Below, one piece after another: positions 27,268-36,416 of a DNA stretch of 64,000 bases. Position 1 is the first letter of the stretch. The number at the start of each line of letters is the position of its first letter. Both the position numbers and the translations under genes were made by a program. The DNA is from Cytophagaceae bacterium. Lineage in GTDB: Bacteria; Bacteroidota; Bacteroidia; Cytophagales; Cytophagaceae. Location of the stretch: positions 32,156-96,155 of the forward strand of contig JAGKWN010000002.1 of NCBI GenBank assembly GCA_021151805.1. The letters run 5' to 3'. A model generated the notes under the pieces. The model was given only the letters and a program-made list of their open reading frames with translations, ran no database searches and had not been told where the DNA came from.

Positions 27268-27477
27268 AGCTGTTAAATAAAAAGTCAAACTCAATACTAA
27301 AAAAAGTTAATCGATACTGGTTTATTTCAATTTAAATAAAATTCTAAAACACGTAAACAAGTTTATGTGCCTCTATAAATTGTTTTAACTTAAGTTTAAT
27401 TAATAAAGCTGGTATTATTGAAAAAGTGTATTTCTGTATAATACGAATTATTCATAAAAAGGATTGCAATAAAATGT

Positions 27478-27492
27478 GTATATTCAATATAC
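27478..27492. promoter_or_regulatory. 15-bp palindrome just before the PAS kinase start
   Basis: GTATATT-C-AATATAC is a perfect palindrome ending 12 bases before the ATG at 27505. It could be an operator or lie in the 5' leader; it is AT-rich, so chance is possible. Confidence 0.3.
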
Positions 27493-27504
27493 AGAAGAAA
27501 TTTT

Positions 27505-29550
27505 ATGAGTTTGATTTTAAAACCAACCGGCAATAGCAATATTGAAACCTTTTTGTCGGGTGGAGGGGAAATGGGAGAACGGATACGTACCTATAATTGG
27601 GGAAATACCTCTTTGGGCGATATTACGACCTGGCCACAAAGCCTGCTAACTTCTCTAAGCATTCTATTGCATTCAAAATTTCCCATGATGATCTGGTGGG
27701 GAGACGAATGTATTCAGTTTTATAATGATGCCTACCGGCCTAGTTTGGGAAATGATGGTCAAAGGCATCCACAGGCATTGGGGCAAAAATGCGAAGAGTG
27801 TTGGAAGAATGAATGGTCGTTTGTAAAACCAATGCTTGATAAAGCTTTTGCCGGAGAATCTACATGGAGTGAGAATCAGTTGGTGCCCGTTTTCAGAAAT
27901 GGTAAAGTTGAAGATATATACTGGACATTTAGCTATAGTTCGATCAGGATTGAAGGTGGTGACATCGGAGGGGTACTGGTTGTATGTACAGAGACTACCG
28001 ATGTTATTGTTAATCTTAATAAGATTGAAGAGAGTGAAAATAAATTACGCTTTGCGATTGATTCTGCAGAATTGGGAACATGGGATTACAATCCGGTAAC
28101 CAATAAATTTGATGGCAATGACCGCTTAAAAGAATGGTTTGGTTTGAAGGCGCAATCAGAGATTGATTTGTCTACAGCCATCGAAATAATAGCACCTGCA
28201 GATCGTGCAAGAGTTTTGGCTGCCATACAAAAAGCATTACAATATTCTTCCGGCGGTACATATCATATTGAATATACCATCATCCATCCGCTTACACAAA
28301 AAGAGCGTATAGTCATTGCCAAAGGCAGAGCGTGGTTTAATGAAGCTCAGGTAGCATATCGTTTTAATGGAACCTTGCAGGATGTTACGGAAGAAGTGCT
28401 TACGCGGAGAAAAAATGATTGGATACAGCATGAAGCGCGGTTAACATCAGACAGGCTGCAGCTGGCATTGGAAGCAGGGGAGATCGGCTATTATGAATTG
28501 ACGCTCGCTACCTATGAGATGACCTGCAACAATCTGTACAAAAAGATTTTTGGTTTTTCAGAAAGCCACGACCCAACCTATAAAGAGTTTGAATCAAAAA
28601 TACTTGTAAAAGACCGGCCCATCCGGAAGCGAGCGATTGATAAGGCAATTCAAGCGAATACCGTGTATAATGCAGAGTATCGGGTACAGCATCCGGATGA
28701 AGAAATCCGCTGGATAAAATCTTTTGGCAAAGCAGTATATGATGAAGTAGGAAAACCGGTAAGACTTATCGGGATGACACTTGATATTACCGAGCATAAA
28801 CAATTTGCAGAAGAACTGAGTAAGCAAGTACAGGAAAGAACGGCAGAGCTTAAACGTACCAATGCAGATTTGCTTCAGTTTGCGCATGTGGCCAGCCATG
28901 ATCTGAAAGAGCCTGTAAGAAAAGTAAAGATCTTCAGCGGAAGAATCCGGGATGAATTCAAACACGATCTGCCGGAAACGGTTTTTCAATACCTTGAGAA
29001 AATTCAACATGCAACCGACCGTATGCTTGCTATGATCGAAGGTGTATTGATGTATTCTACCCTGACCAATCTGAATCAGGCAATGGAGCAGGTTGATCTG
29101 AATAATATTATTGCCAGTATTGAAAAAGATCTTGAAATTCTGATTGAAGAAAAAAATGCTGTTGTTAAAAGAGAAGAATTGCCGGTTATTACAGGAGTTC
29201 CTGTATTGATGTACCAGCTTTTTTATAATCTTATAAACAATGCATTGAAATTTTCTAAAAATAATGAAGAAAGTACCATTTCGATTTCATGTATTACTGA
29301 AGAGATCGACTTAACCTCTTATGCCCGTATAAGTATTGAAGATAATGGTATAGGATTCTCTAATGAGTATATTGATAAGATGTTTGAAGCATTTATCCGG
29401 TTAAATTCCAAAGATAAATACGAAGGCACAGGCTTAGGTTTGGCTTTATGTAAAAAAATCATGGATAGACATAATGGGAAAATTTTTGCATCAGGTGAAA
29501 ATAATAACGGTGCGGTATTTACAATTTTATTACCTTTAAGTAAAATTTAA
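27505..29550 (+). CDS. multi-PAS sensor histidine kinase
   Basis: A 681-residue soluble kinase without transmembrane helices. There are three PAS-like sensor regions: about 40-170 (NWGNTSLGDITTWPQSL, a frequent N-terminal PAS type), about 180-300 and about 310-430 with PAC motifs. A HisKA dimerisation domain follows with phosphoacceptor His465 (HVASHDLKEPVRK), then an HATPase domain (NNALKFSKN, DNGIGFSN, GTGLGLALCKKIM). It should autophosphorylate in response to a cytosolic cue. It is 12 bases upstream of a single-domain response regulator, its likely partner. Confidence 0.93.
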   Translation: MSLILKPTGNSNIETFLSGGGEMGERIRTYNWGNTSLGDITTWPQSLLTSLSILLHSKFPMMIWWGDECIQFYNDAYRPSLGNDGQRHPQALGQKCEECWKNEWSFVKPMLDKAFAGESTWSENQLVPVFRNGKVEDIYWTFSYSSIRIEGGDIGGVLVVCTETTDVIVNLNKIEESENKLRFAIDSAELGTWDYNPVTNKFDGNDRLKEWFGLKAQSEIDLSTAIEIIAPADRARVLAAIQKALQYSSGGTYHIEYTIIHPLTQKERIVIAKGRAWFNEAQVAYRFNGTLQDVTEEVLTRRKNDWIQHEARLTSDRLQLALEAGEIGYYELTLATYEMTCNNLYKKIFGFSESHDPTYKEFESKILVKDRPIRKRAIDKAIQANTVYNAEYRVQHPDEEIRWIKSFGKAVYDEVGKPVRLIGMTLDITEHKQFAEELSKQVQERTAELKRTNADLLQFAHVASHDLKEPVRKVKIFSGRIRDEFKHDLPETVFQYLEKIQHATDRMLAMIEGVLMYSTLTNLNQAMEQVDLNNIIASIEKDLEILIEEKNAVVKREELPVITGVPVLMYQLFYNLINNALKFSKNNEESTISISCITEEIDLTSYARISIEDNGIGFSNEYIDKMFEAFIRLNSKDKYEGTGLGLALCKKIMDRHNGKIFASGENNNGAVFTILLPLSKI

Positions 29551-29562
29551 TTCTTAAGATCG

Positions 29563-30012
29563 ATGGCGGTAGAGTTTTTGCTGGTAGATGACGACAATGA
29601 TGATTCAGATTTGATATTTGAAGTGTTGAAGGAAGTAAATAGCGAGGTACAGTATACATACGCTATGGATGGTCCTGAGGCATTCGATATGCTGGGTAAT
29701 GGCTATGCTCCTCATATTATTTTTCTGGATATCAATATGCCGGGAATGAATGGTTGGCAATGCCTGACAAAACTAAAGGCTAACGAACAATACAAGCAGA
29801 TACCTGTGGTTATGTATTCAACCTCTTCCTATCAGCATGAGATTGATAAAGCATTTGAATTGGGAGCATTGGCTTTTTTTACCAAGCCGAATCATTATTT
29901 TCTGCTTAAAAAAAATATGAAGATTATTATAGATGCCTTAACAGAAAATACGTTACATACGCTGGAAAAGACCGTTCTGGAGTCAATGACACCCTCTGAG
30001 AAAAAGCCTTAA
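29563..30012 (+). CDS. single-domain response regulator
   Basis: A 149-residue receiver with no output domain. The acidic pocket VDDDND, phosphoacceptor Asp56 (IIFLDINMPGMNGW), the conserved Ser/Thr (MYSTSS) and Lys (FFTKPN) are all present. Such CheY-like regulators act through protein contacts or phosphorelays. It immediately follows the multi-PAS kinase and is convergent with the next, minus-strand, kinase gene, whose stop is 9 bases away. Confidence 0.93.
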   Translation: MAVEFLLVDDDNDDSDLIFEVLKEVNSEVQYTYAMDGPEAFDMLGNGYAPHIIFLDINMPGMNGWQCLTKLKANEQYKQIPVVMYSTSSYQHEIDKAFELGALAFFTKPNHYFLLKKNMKIIIDALTENTLHTLEKTVLESMTPSEKKP

Positions 30013-30021
30013 ATTAACTTC

Positions 30022-31167
30022 TCAATTATCAGAAGGAACGTAATCTTTTCTGATATTAGGTAACACAATGGTAACAGTAGTGCTTTCGTTTTCGATAGAA
30101 CTGATCGTTACTGTACCTTTTAGTTTTTCTACAAACTCCTTAACTATATATAAACCTAATCCTGCACCATCACTTTTTTCTGAAGCGCGATAGAACATAT
30201 TAAAAACCTTCGGCAGGAATTTTTCAGGTATACCCAGCCCATTGTCTTTAAAGCTTATGGCAGCCGTTTCAGGTGTGCATACATACTGTATAAGGACAGT
30301 TGCTTTTTCTTTTGTAAAGTCTCTGTATTTGATTGCATTTGATAACAGGCTGTTGAATATAACTTCCAGTCTGTATGCATCTGAATAAAAAGGAAATTTA
30401 GACGTATTGATGACCGTTACTTCTGTGTTTTCAGAGCCGGGTAAATAAGAAACATTCTTAATGGATTTGTCTACAATTGCATTAATATCAATTGCATCAG
30501 CATCTATATCCAGGCGCGCATTTTTCGATTGGTCCACCATTTGTCCCAATGTGGTATCCAATCGTTTGATGCAAGTCTCCATCATCTGATGTAGTTCTTT
30601 CACATTTTTGTTGTTCGCACCACCTTCTATTTCTGCAAGGTTGAGTAAACCACTGACAGTAGACAGAGGGCCACGGAGGCTGTGAGAAATACTATAAATG
30701 AAGGAATCCAGTTCTTTGTTGATCTTTAAGATCTGTTCGTTTTGTTCTTTCAATTCCTGCAATGCCTCTATTTTCATTTTTTCAAGTTCACGTTGTTTCA
30801 AGGCACTTAAAATGGCAGTAGGCAGGCGTGATAAATTTGATTTGAGAATATAATCATCAATGCCGTTTTTTAAACAGGCTACCGCAAATTCTTCTGAAAC
30901 AGCCCCTGTGACAAGTATAAAGGGGACATACAATTGTTCACTCAAACAAATTTTGTGCGCGTCAAGCGAATTAAATTGTGGTAAGGAGTGATCGGAAAGA
31001 ATCACGTCAGGTTTATATTCTTTAAGTCCTTTAATAAACTCTTCTTTGCTATCTACCTGTAATGTTTCGTGTTCAATGCCGCCTCTATTAAGAACGTATT
31101 CAATGATTGCAACATCGTCTGTCACATCTTCCAACATCAAAACCTTGATTTTTTCCTTTGTGTCCAT
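30022..31167 (-). CDS. receiver-histidine kinase hybrid
   Basis: A 381-residue protein with the receiver first: Asp59 in VILSDHSLPQFN and Lys in DDYILKSN. A HisKA domain follows with His162 (FIYSISHSLRGPLSTVSGLLN), then an HATPase domain (NSLLSNAIKYRD, DNGLGIPEKF, GAGLGLYIVKEFV). The ATG at 31167 is chosen over an upstream in-frame ATG because it places MDTKEKIKVLMLED at the usual receiver start. The receiver-first order suggests that phosphorylation by another kinase tunes this kinase. It is encoded between two plus-strand signalling blocks. Confidence 0.92.
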   Translation of the reverse strand: MDTKEKIKVLMLEDVTDDVAIIEYVLNRGGIEHETLQVDSKEEFIKGLKEYKPDVILSDHSLPQFNSLDAHKICLSEQLYVPFILVTGAVSEEFAVACLKNGIDDYILKSNLSRLPTAILSALKQRELEKMKIEALQELKEQNEQILKINKELDSFIYSISHSLRGPLSTVSGLLNLAEIEGGANNKNVKELHQMMETCIKRLDTTLGQMVDQSKNARLDIDADAIDINAIVDKSIKNVSYLPGSENTEVTVINTSKFPFYSDAYRLEVIFNSLLSNAIKYRDFTKEKATVLIQYVCTPETAAISFKDNGLGIPEKFLPKVFNMFYRASEKSDGAGLGLYIVKEFVEKLKGTVTISSIENESTTVTIVLPNIRKDYVPSDN

Positions 31168-31452
31168 AGTCTGATTTATACAACCGTGTATCAATTCATG
31201 TATATTTATAAGTACCTTAAAAAAGAAAGTGTACTTGAATAGTACAATAATTAATTATTCCAGTTGTATCGTGTATGTATTAAAAATTAAGTTAAGTCTA
31301 ATAATGCCACTATTGCAATAATCTTATGTTAAAAAATTAATTACAAAAGTGTGTATGCAACGAGTGTCTGGAATTTGAATTTTAACAAATGTGTATTTTT
31401 ATAAAGTGAAATTATTTTATTGAACTACGCGTAATTTTTTTATTTTTATAAT

Positions 31453-34400
31453 ATGAGACTCACGTTGGATAATAAAATTTTAGGCGGTTTAAGCGCTTGT
31501 ACAATTGTTTTAATAATAGTAGGCTATATTTCCTATAAAAATAATAAAAAGTTTCAGGAAACTGTCCGGTGGGTAGATCATACCCATACCGTTTTATACG
31601 GGCTTGAACAGGTTTTGGTTACAGAGGCCGACGCGGAAACATCTATGCGTGGGTATGTAATTACCGGCAATAAAAATTTCTTAGGTCCATATAACAAAGC
31701 GGTTGATAAAATTAACTCCAACCTGGATTATATTAAAGACCTTACTGCTGATAACCCGATACAACAGAAAAGAGTTGCAATCATACATGATCTTGTAGAA
31801 GCACATATGATTCATCTGGATAGTTGTATTCGCCTCCGTAATGAGAGTTTTGAAAAAGCTCAAGAACTCATAGTGACTGAAAACGGCAAACGCATCATGG
31901 ACAAGATCCGTGCTAATATAGATGAAGCTAAAGCAGTAGAATTTAAATTGCTGGATGAAAGAAAGACTGCCAGCGATAATGACGCACACAATTTTAACGT
32001 GATTTACCTTACGCTGAAAGTTTGTATCATTCTTGTTTTGATTGTGTCTTATCTTATCATAACCGCGAATCTGAATTCGTTGCGTAAGGCAGAGACTGAA
32101 ACTTCTAATAAAAACTGGAGTCTTACAGGCAGCGGTGCACTTGCACAGGCTATGCAAGGGAATATGCTTATTGCAGATCTCGGACAGGCAATCATTGATC
32201 ATTTTGTGTCTTATCTGAATGTTAATGTTGGAGCCTTCTATATTGTGGACGAAACGGGTGATGTGTTAAAACTGTTAAATGGCCATGCACTTTCGAAAAG
32301 AAAAGCTACAATACCTCCGGTTCGCTTTGGTGAAGGTCTGGTTGGACAGGCAGCTAAAGAAAAGAAAACACTTTTACTGGAAAATATCCCTTCCGAAAAT
32401 TTTATTATTGATTCAGGCCTTGGAGAAATAACACCATCGCATATTTTAATTGCACCTATACTATCTGAGAATGCGGTAGCTGGCGTTATTGAGCTTGGCA
32501 GCATAAGACCTATTACACAGATTCAGAAAGAATATGTTGAGCGTGTCATGGACAGTATATCAATTGCTATTTCTTCTTCCTATGCAAGGGAGAAAGTCAA
32601 AGGCCTCCTTGAAGAGACACAGCGCCAGACAGAAGAACTGGAAGCACAACAGGAAGAGCTGAAACAATTCAATGAAGAACTGCAAGTAAAAACTGAATTG
32701 CTTGAAAAATCTGAAGCCGATCTTCGTTCGCAGCAGGAAGAATTGCACCAGAGCAATGAAGAACTCGAAGAAAAGGCCAATTTATTGGAAGAACAGAAAG
32801 AGACGCTGGAAAATGCCAAGATGCAGATCGAAACCAAAGCGCACGAATTGGAACTGAACAGCAAATACAAATCAGAGTTCCTTGCAAACATGTCACATGA
32901 ATTGCGTACACCGTTGAATAGTATTCTTATTCTTTCACAATTATTAGTCGATAATAAAAACAAAACATTAAGTGAGAAGGAAGTTGAATTTGCACAGAAT
33001 ATTTGCAATTCAGGTTCCGATCTGCTTGAGTTGATCAATGAAATCCTAGATCTGTCTAAAGTTGAATCCGGTAAGCTTGATCTTGAAATTGAAGACGTTC
33101 CGCTAAATGATATCTGTGCTCGCACGCATGCTATGTTTGGTGAAGTTGCTAAAAAGAAGTCTATTAATTTCAGGATTGATTGCAGCGATGAATTGTTGAA
33201 AACCAACATTCATTCTGATAGACATAGGTTGGAACAGATTATCCGAAATCTTCTTTCCAATGCCTTTAAGTTTACAAGCAGCAAAGGCTCTGTTATTGTG
33301 AGTATAGGAAAACCCGAAGGTGTAACTGTTTTCAAGAACAAAGATTTAACCTTAAATAATAGCCTTGCCTTTTCTGTTACAGATACAGGAATTGGCATAC
33401 CGCTGAATAAACAGCAGATCATTTTCGAAGCCTTTCAGCAGGTGGATGGATCAACGAAACGCAAATATGGCGGCACCGGCTTAGGCTTATCCATCAGCCG
33501 CGAACTCGCAGCTGCATTGGGGGGCGAAATCCAGGTTCATAGTGAAGAAGGAAAAGGAAGTACGTTTACCTTGTTTATTCCTGTGAAATACAATGAAACA
33601 AATATCAAAAGGGAAGAACGTGCACCGATCAAGCCACAGATAGATATTATCAAAGAAGAACTGAACCCGATGACAACAGTTCCTGTAACAGAGGAATTAC
33701 AGGCAACGGAAGCATTTGAAGAAGTAGCAGACGACAGAAATAATATCGCTGTTAACGATAAGGTGGTATTGTTGATGGAAGATGATATTGTTTTTGCCAA
33801 GCTCATGCTGGACTTTTTAAGAGAACGCAATTATAAAGGTATCATTGCAACAAGGGGCAATACAGGCTTAAGCTATGCCCGACAATACCGCCCGGATGCT
33901 ATTATGCTGGATATGAAGCTGCCTGTCATGGATGGAGCTGAAGTATTGAAACAGTTGAAGAATGATCCGGCATTGCGCCATATTCCGGTGCAGGTAATTT
34001 CCGGCTATGACCGGAAACGTGAAGGGCTTGAGCTGGGTGCTTTTGATTATCTCAGAAAACCTGTAACGAAAGACATTCTGCTGGCATCTTTTGACCGGAT
34101 CGAAGAATTTGCGCGCAAGAAACTGAAGAAGTTATTAATTATTGAAGATAATGAAACACAGAATACTGCAATCCGTGAATTGATTGGTAATGGCGATGTG
34201 AAAAGTTATTCGGCTTACACTGGTCATGAAGCATATGATATGCTTTTGAAGGATGGCTATGATTGTATCATTGTTGATCTTGGTTTGCCCGATATGTCGG
34301 GCTTTGATCTTATTGAAAAGATAAAAGAAAATCCGCAGATCAAAGGAATTCCGATTATTGTTTATACCGGTAGGGATCTTACAACGGAAGAAAAAAATAT

Positions 34401-34929
34401 TCTGAACAGACTGGCCAGCGCTGTAGTATTAAAAACTGCCAATTCTCAGGAAAGACTTTTAGATGAAACAACATTGTTTTTGCATCGTGTAGAATCTAAG
34501 TTGCCTAAAGAAAAACAAAGCATCATCCGCAAGCTTCATAAAACGGAAGAGATCCTGAAATTTAAAAAGGTATTGGTTGTGGATGATGATATCCGCAATG
34601 TATATTCATTGACCAATGCATTGGAAGAGCAGGAGATGACCTGCTTCATTGCAGAGAACGGCAAAATAGCATTGAAGGTATTGGATGAAAACCCTTCGAT
34701 TGATATTATTTTAATGGACATCATGATGCCGGAGATGGATGGTTATGAAGCAACCAAAGCCATCCGGAACATGCAGAAGTATGATAAAGTACCGATCATT
34801 GCTATTACAGCAAAAGCAATGAAGGGAGATCGGGAGAAATGCCTTTCTGTTGGCATGTCTGATTATATTTCAAAGCCGATCAATATTGAACAGCTGCTTT
34901 CACTGATGCGTGTGTGGCTGTATAATTAA
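31453..34929 (+). CDS. CHASE3-GAF hybrid histidine kinase with three receivers
   Basis: A 1158-residue hybrid kinase. It has TM1 (about 10-28), a CHASE3-like periplasmic sensor (about 35-185, AETSMRGYVITGNKNFLGPY), TM2 (about 190-207), a GAF domain (about 235-375), a long coiled coil (about 380-470), HisKA with His482 (NMSHELRTPLNS), HATPase (DTGIGIPLNK, GGTGLGLSISRELA) and receivers with Asp820 (IMLDMKLPVMDG), Asp942 (IIVDLGLPDMSG) and Asp1089 (LMDIMMPEMDG). No HAMP domain is seen. Hybrid kinases of this type with neighbouring CheB/CheR occur widely. It is the hub of the plus-strand block that continues with cheR. Confidence 0.95.
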   Translation: MRLTLDNKILGGLSACTIVLIIVGYISYKNNKKFQETVRWVDHTHTVLYGLEQVLVTEADAETSMRGYVITGNKNFLGPYNKAVDKINSNLDYIKDLTADNPIQQKRVAIIHDLVEAHMIHLDSCIRLRNESFEKAQELIVTENGKRIMDKIRANIDEAKAVEFKLLDERKTASDNDAHNFNVIYLTLKVCIILVLIVSYLIITANLNSLRKAETETSNKNWSLTGSGALAQAMQGNMLIADLGQAIIDHFVSYLNVNVGAFYIVDETGDVLKLLNGHALSKRKATIPPVRFGEGLVGQAAKEKKTLLLENIPSENFIIDSGLGEITPSHILIAPILSENAVAGVIELGSIRPITQIQKEYVERVMDSISIAISSSYAREKVKGLLEETQRQTEELEAQQEELKQFNEELQVKTELLEKSEADLRSQQEELHQSNEELEEKANLLEEQKETLENAKMQIETKAHELELNSKYKSEFLANMSHELRTPLNSILILSQLLVDNKNKTLSEKEVEFAQNICNSGSDLLELINEILDLSKVESGKLDLEIEDVPLNDICARTHAMFGEVAKKKSINFRIDCSDELLKTNIHSDRHRLEQIIRNLLSNAFKFTSSKGSVIVSIGKPEGVTVFKNKDLTLNNSLAFSVTDTGIGIPLNKQQIIFEAFQQVDGSTKRKYGGTGLGLSISRELAAALGGEIQVHSEEGKGSTFTLFIPVKYNETNIKREERAPIKPQIDIIKEELNPMTTVPVTEELQATEAFEEVADDRNNIAVNDKVVLLMEDDIVFAKLMLDFLRERNYKGIIATRGNTGLSYARQYRPDAIMLDMKLPVMDGAEVLKQLKNDPALRHIPVQVISGYDRKREGLELGAFDYLRKPVTKDILLASFDRIEEFARKKLKKLLIIEDNETQNTAIRELIGNGDVKSYSAYTGHEAYDMLLKDGYDCIIVDLGLPDMSGFDLIEKIKENPQIKGIPIIVYTGRDLTTEEKNILNRLASAVVLKTANSQERLLDETTLFLHRVESKLPKEKQSIIRKLHKTEEILKFKKVLVVDDDIRNVYSLTNALEEQEMTCFIAENGKIALKVLDENPSIDIILMDIMMPEMDGYEATKAIRNMQKYDKVPIIAITAKAMKGDREKCLSVGMSDYISKPINIEQLLSLMRVWLYN

Positions 34930-34962
34930 TTGACTGCTATATTACTTTTAATCTGTTAAGCT

Positions 34963-35805
34963 ATGGATTTTTCATCAGCACCGAATACTTTTCAATATTC
35001 ACAGGAGGAACTGCGATCTTTTTTAGACGCTATAAAATTTATGTACGGCTATGATTTCACCGATTATGCAGAGGCTTCTGTTAAACGGCGAATCATGAAT
35101 TTTATGAATGTTCATAAGATTCCTTCATTACAGGATCTCAGCAGGATTTTGTTAAAGGATGAAACCGTATTCGAAACGTTCATTCAGGAATTATCTGTTA
35201 CCGTAACGGAAATGTTCAGGGATCCGACTTTTTATAAATCCCTGCGTGAAAATGTAATGGTACGTCTGGCAACATATCCCATCATTAAAATCTGGATCGC
35301 TGGTTGCGCCACGGGTGAAGAAGTTTATTCCATAGCTATTCTATTAAAAGAAGAAGGACTTTTGGAACGTTCGATTATTTATGCCACGGATATAAATCAA
35401 AAGTCGATACAGATTGCCAAAGAAGGCTTGTATGGTGTAGATAACATGAAGGCATATACTGCCAACTATAATAATGCTGGCGGTAAACATTCATTGTCTG
35501 AATATTATATTTCCAAATACAACTCAGTCATGTTTGATAAATCGTTGAAGCAAAACATAGTTTTTTCACCGCATAACCTCACCGTTGATAAGTCCTTCAA
35601 TGAATTTCAGCTGATTGTTTGCCGAAATGTATTGATTTATTTTAATCAGCAGTTGCAGAACAAAGTGATTAATCTTTTTCACGACAGTCTTTGTTCTTTT
35701 GGTTTTTTAGCATTGGGTAGTAAAGAATCACTTTTGTTTACAGACAAAAAATCCAGCTTTGAAGATGTAGACAGAAAGGAACGCATTTTTATGAAAATCA
35801 AATGA
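34963..35805 (+). CDS. cheR: CheR-type protein-glutamate methyltransferase
   Basis: A 280-residue methyltransferase. The N-terminal helical region FMYGYDFTDYAEASVKRRIM and TEMFRDPTFY are typical of CheR, followed by the SAM motif IWIAGCATGEEVYSIAILL and FQLIVCRNVLIYFN. It should transfer methyl groups from SAM to glutamates of a receptor. No methyl-accepting chemoreceptor is encoded in the window, so the substrate is probably the signalling coiled coil of a neighbouring kinase or a distant receptor. It overlaps cheB by four bases (ATGA). Confidence 0.93.
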   Translation: MDFSSAPNTFQYSQEELRSFLDAIKFMYGYDFTDYAEASVKRRIMNFMNVHKIPSLQDLSRILLKDETVFETFIQELSVTVTEMFRDPTFYKSLRENVMVRLATYPIIKIWIAGCATGEEVYSIAILLKEEGLLERSIIYATDINQKSIQIAKEGLYGVDNMKAYTANYNNAGGKHSLSEYYISKYNSVMFDKSLKQNIVFSPHNLTVDKSFNEFQLIVCRNVLIYFNQQLQNKVINLFHDSLCSFGFLALGSKESLLFTDKKSSFEDVDRKERIFMKIK

Positions 35806-36416
35806 AAACAGTGCAAAGTGATAACAGGATTTTTTCTGCTGTTGTTATGGGCGTATCAGCAGGAGGTTTACATGCGCTTATTTCTATATTGAGTAAGCTG
35901 CCTGAGGAGTATTCGTTGCCATTGATTATTGTACAGCACCGGGGAAAAGATCATAAAGATCTTCTGGAAGATGTGCTGCAGACGAAATGCCGGCTTAAGA
36001 TTAAGCAGGCCGATGAAAAAGAAAAAATTGAAGCGGGCTATGTGTATACAGCTCCATCAAATTATCATTTGCTGATCGAACAGGATAAAACTTTTTCATT
36101 AACTTCAGATATATATGTAAAACATAGCCGGCCATCCATTGATTTGCTGTTTACAACGGCGGCTGAAGTATATAAAGAATTATTAGTAGGAATCATACTT
36201 ACTGGAGCCAGCAGCGACGGTGCAGAAGGTATCCTGGAGATTAAACGGTCTGGTGGTTTTACGCTTGCACAAGACCCGCAGACAGCGGAGTACGCTTATA
36301 TGCCTCAGGCTTCTATTAATACAGGGGCTATAGATTTAATCGGAACATTAGAAGAAATTACATCTTATTTAATCAGTATTCATGAAAGAAGGCAACGCAA
36401 CAATTTTGATCATTGA
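35802..36416 (+). CDS. cheB: CheB-type protein-glutamate methylesterase (no receiver)
   Basis: A 204-residue methylesterase catalytic domain. The nucleophile Ser19 is in VMGVSAGGLHAL, the catalytic His in IIVQHRGKD, and the Asp in ILTGASSDGAEG. The usual N-terminal receiver is missing, so control may come from the receiver of the next gene product, whose start codon lies within the last 35 bases of cheB. With CheR it forms an adaptation pair that adds and removes methyl groups. Confidence 0.93.
   Translation: MKTVQSDNRIFSAVVMGVSAGGLHALISILSKLPEEYSLPLIIVQHRGKDHKDLLEDVLQTKCRLKIKQADEKEKIEAGYVYTAPSNYHLLIEQDKTFSLTSDIYVKHSRPSIDLLFTTAAEVYKELLVGIILTGASSDGAEGILEIKRSGGFTLAQDPQTAEYAYMPQASINTGAIDLIGTLEEITSYLISIHERRQRNNFDH

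Noticed and set aside
32580..33209. 209-codon minus-strand open frame
   Set aside because: It is antisense to the coiled coil and HisKA region of the hybrid kinase; the Ser-rich composition reflects the opposite strand.
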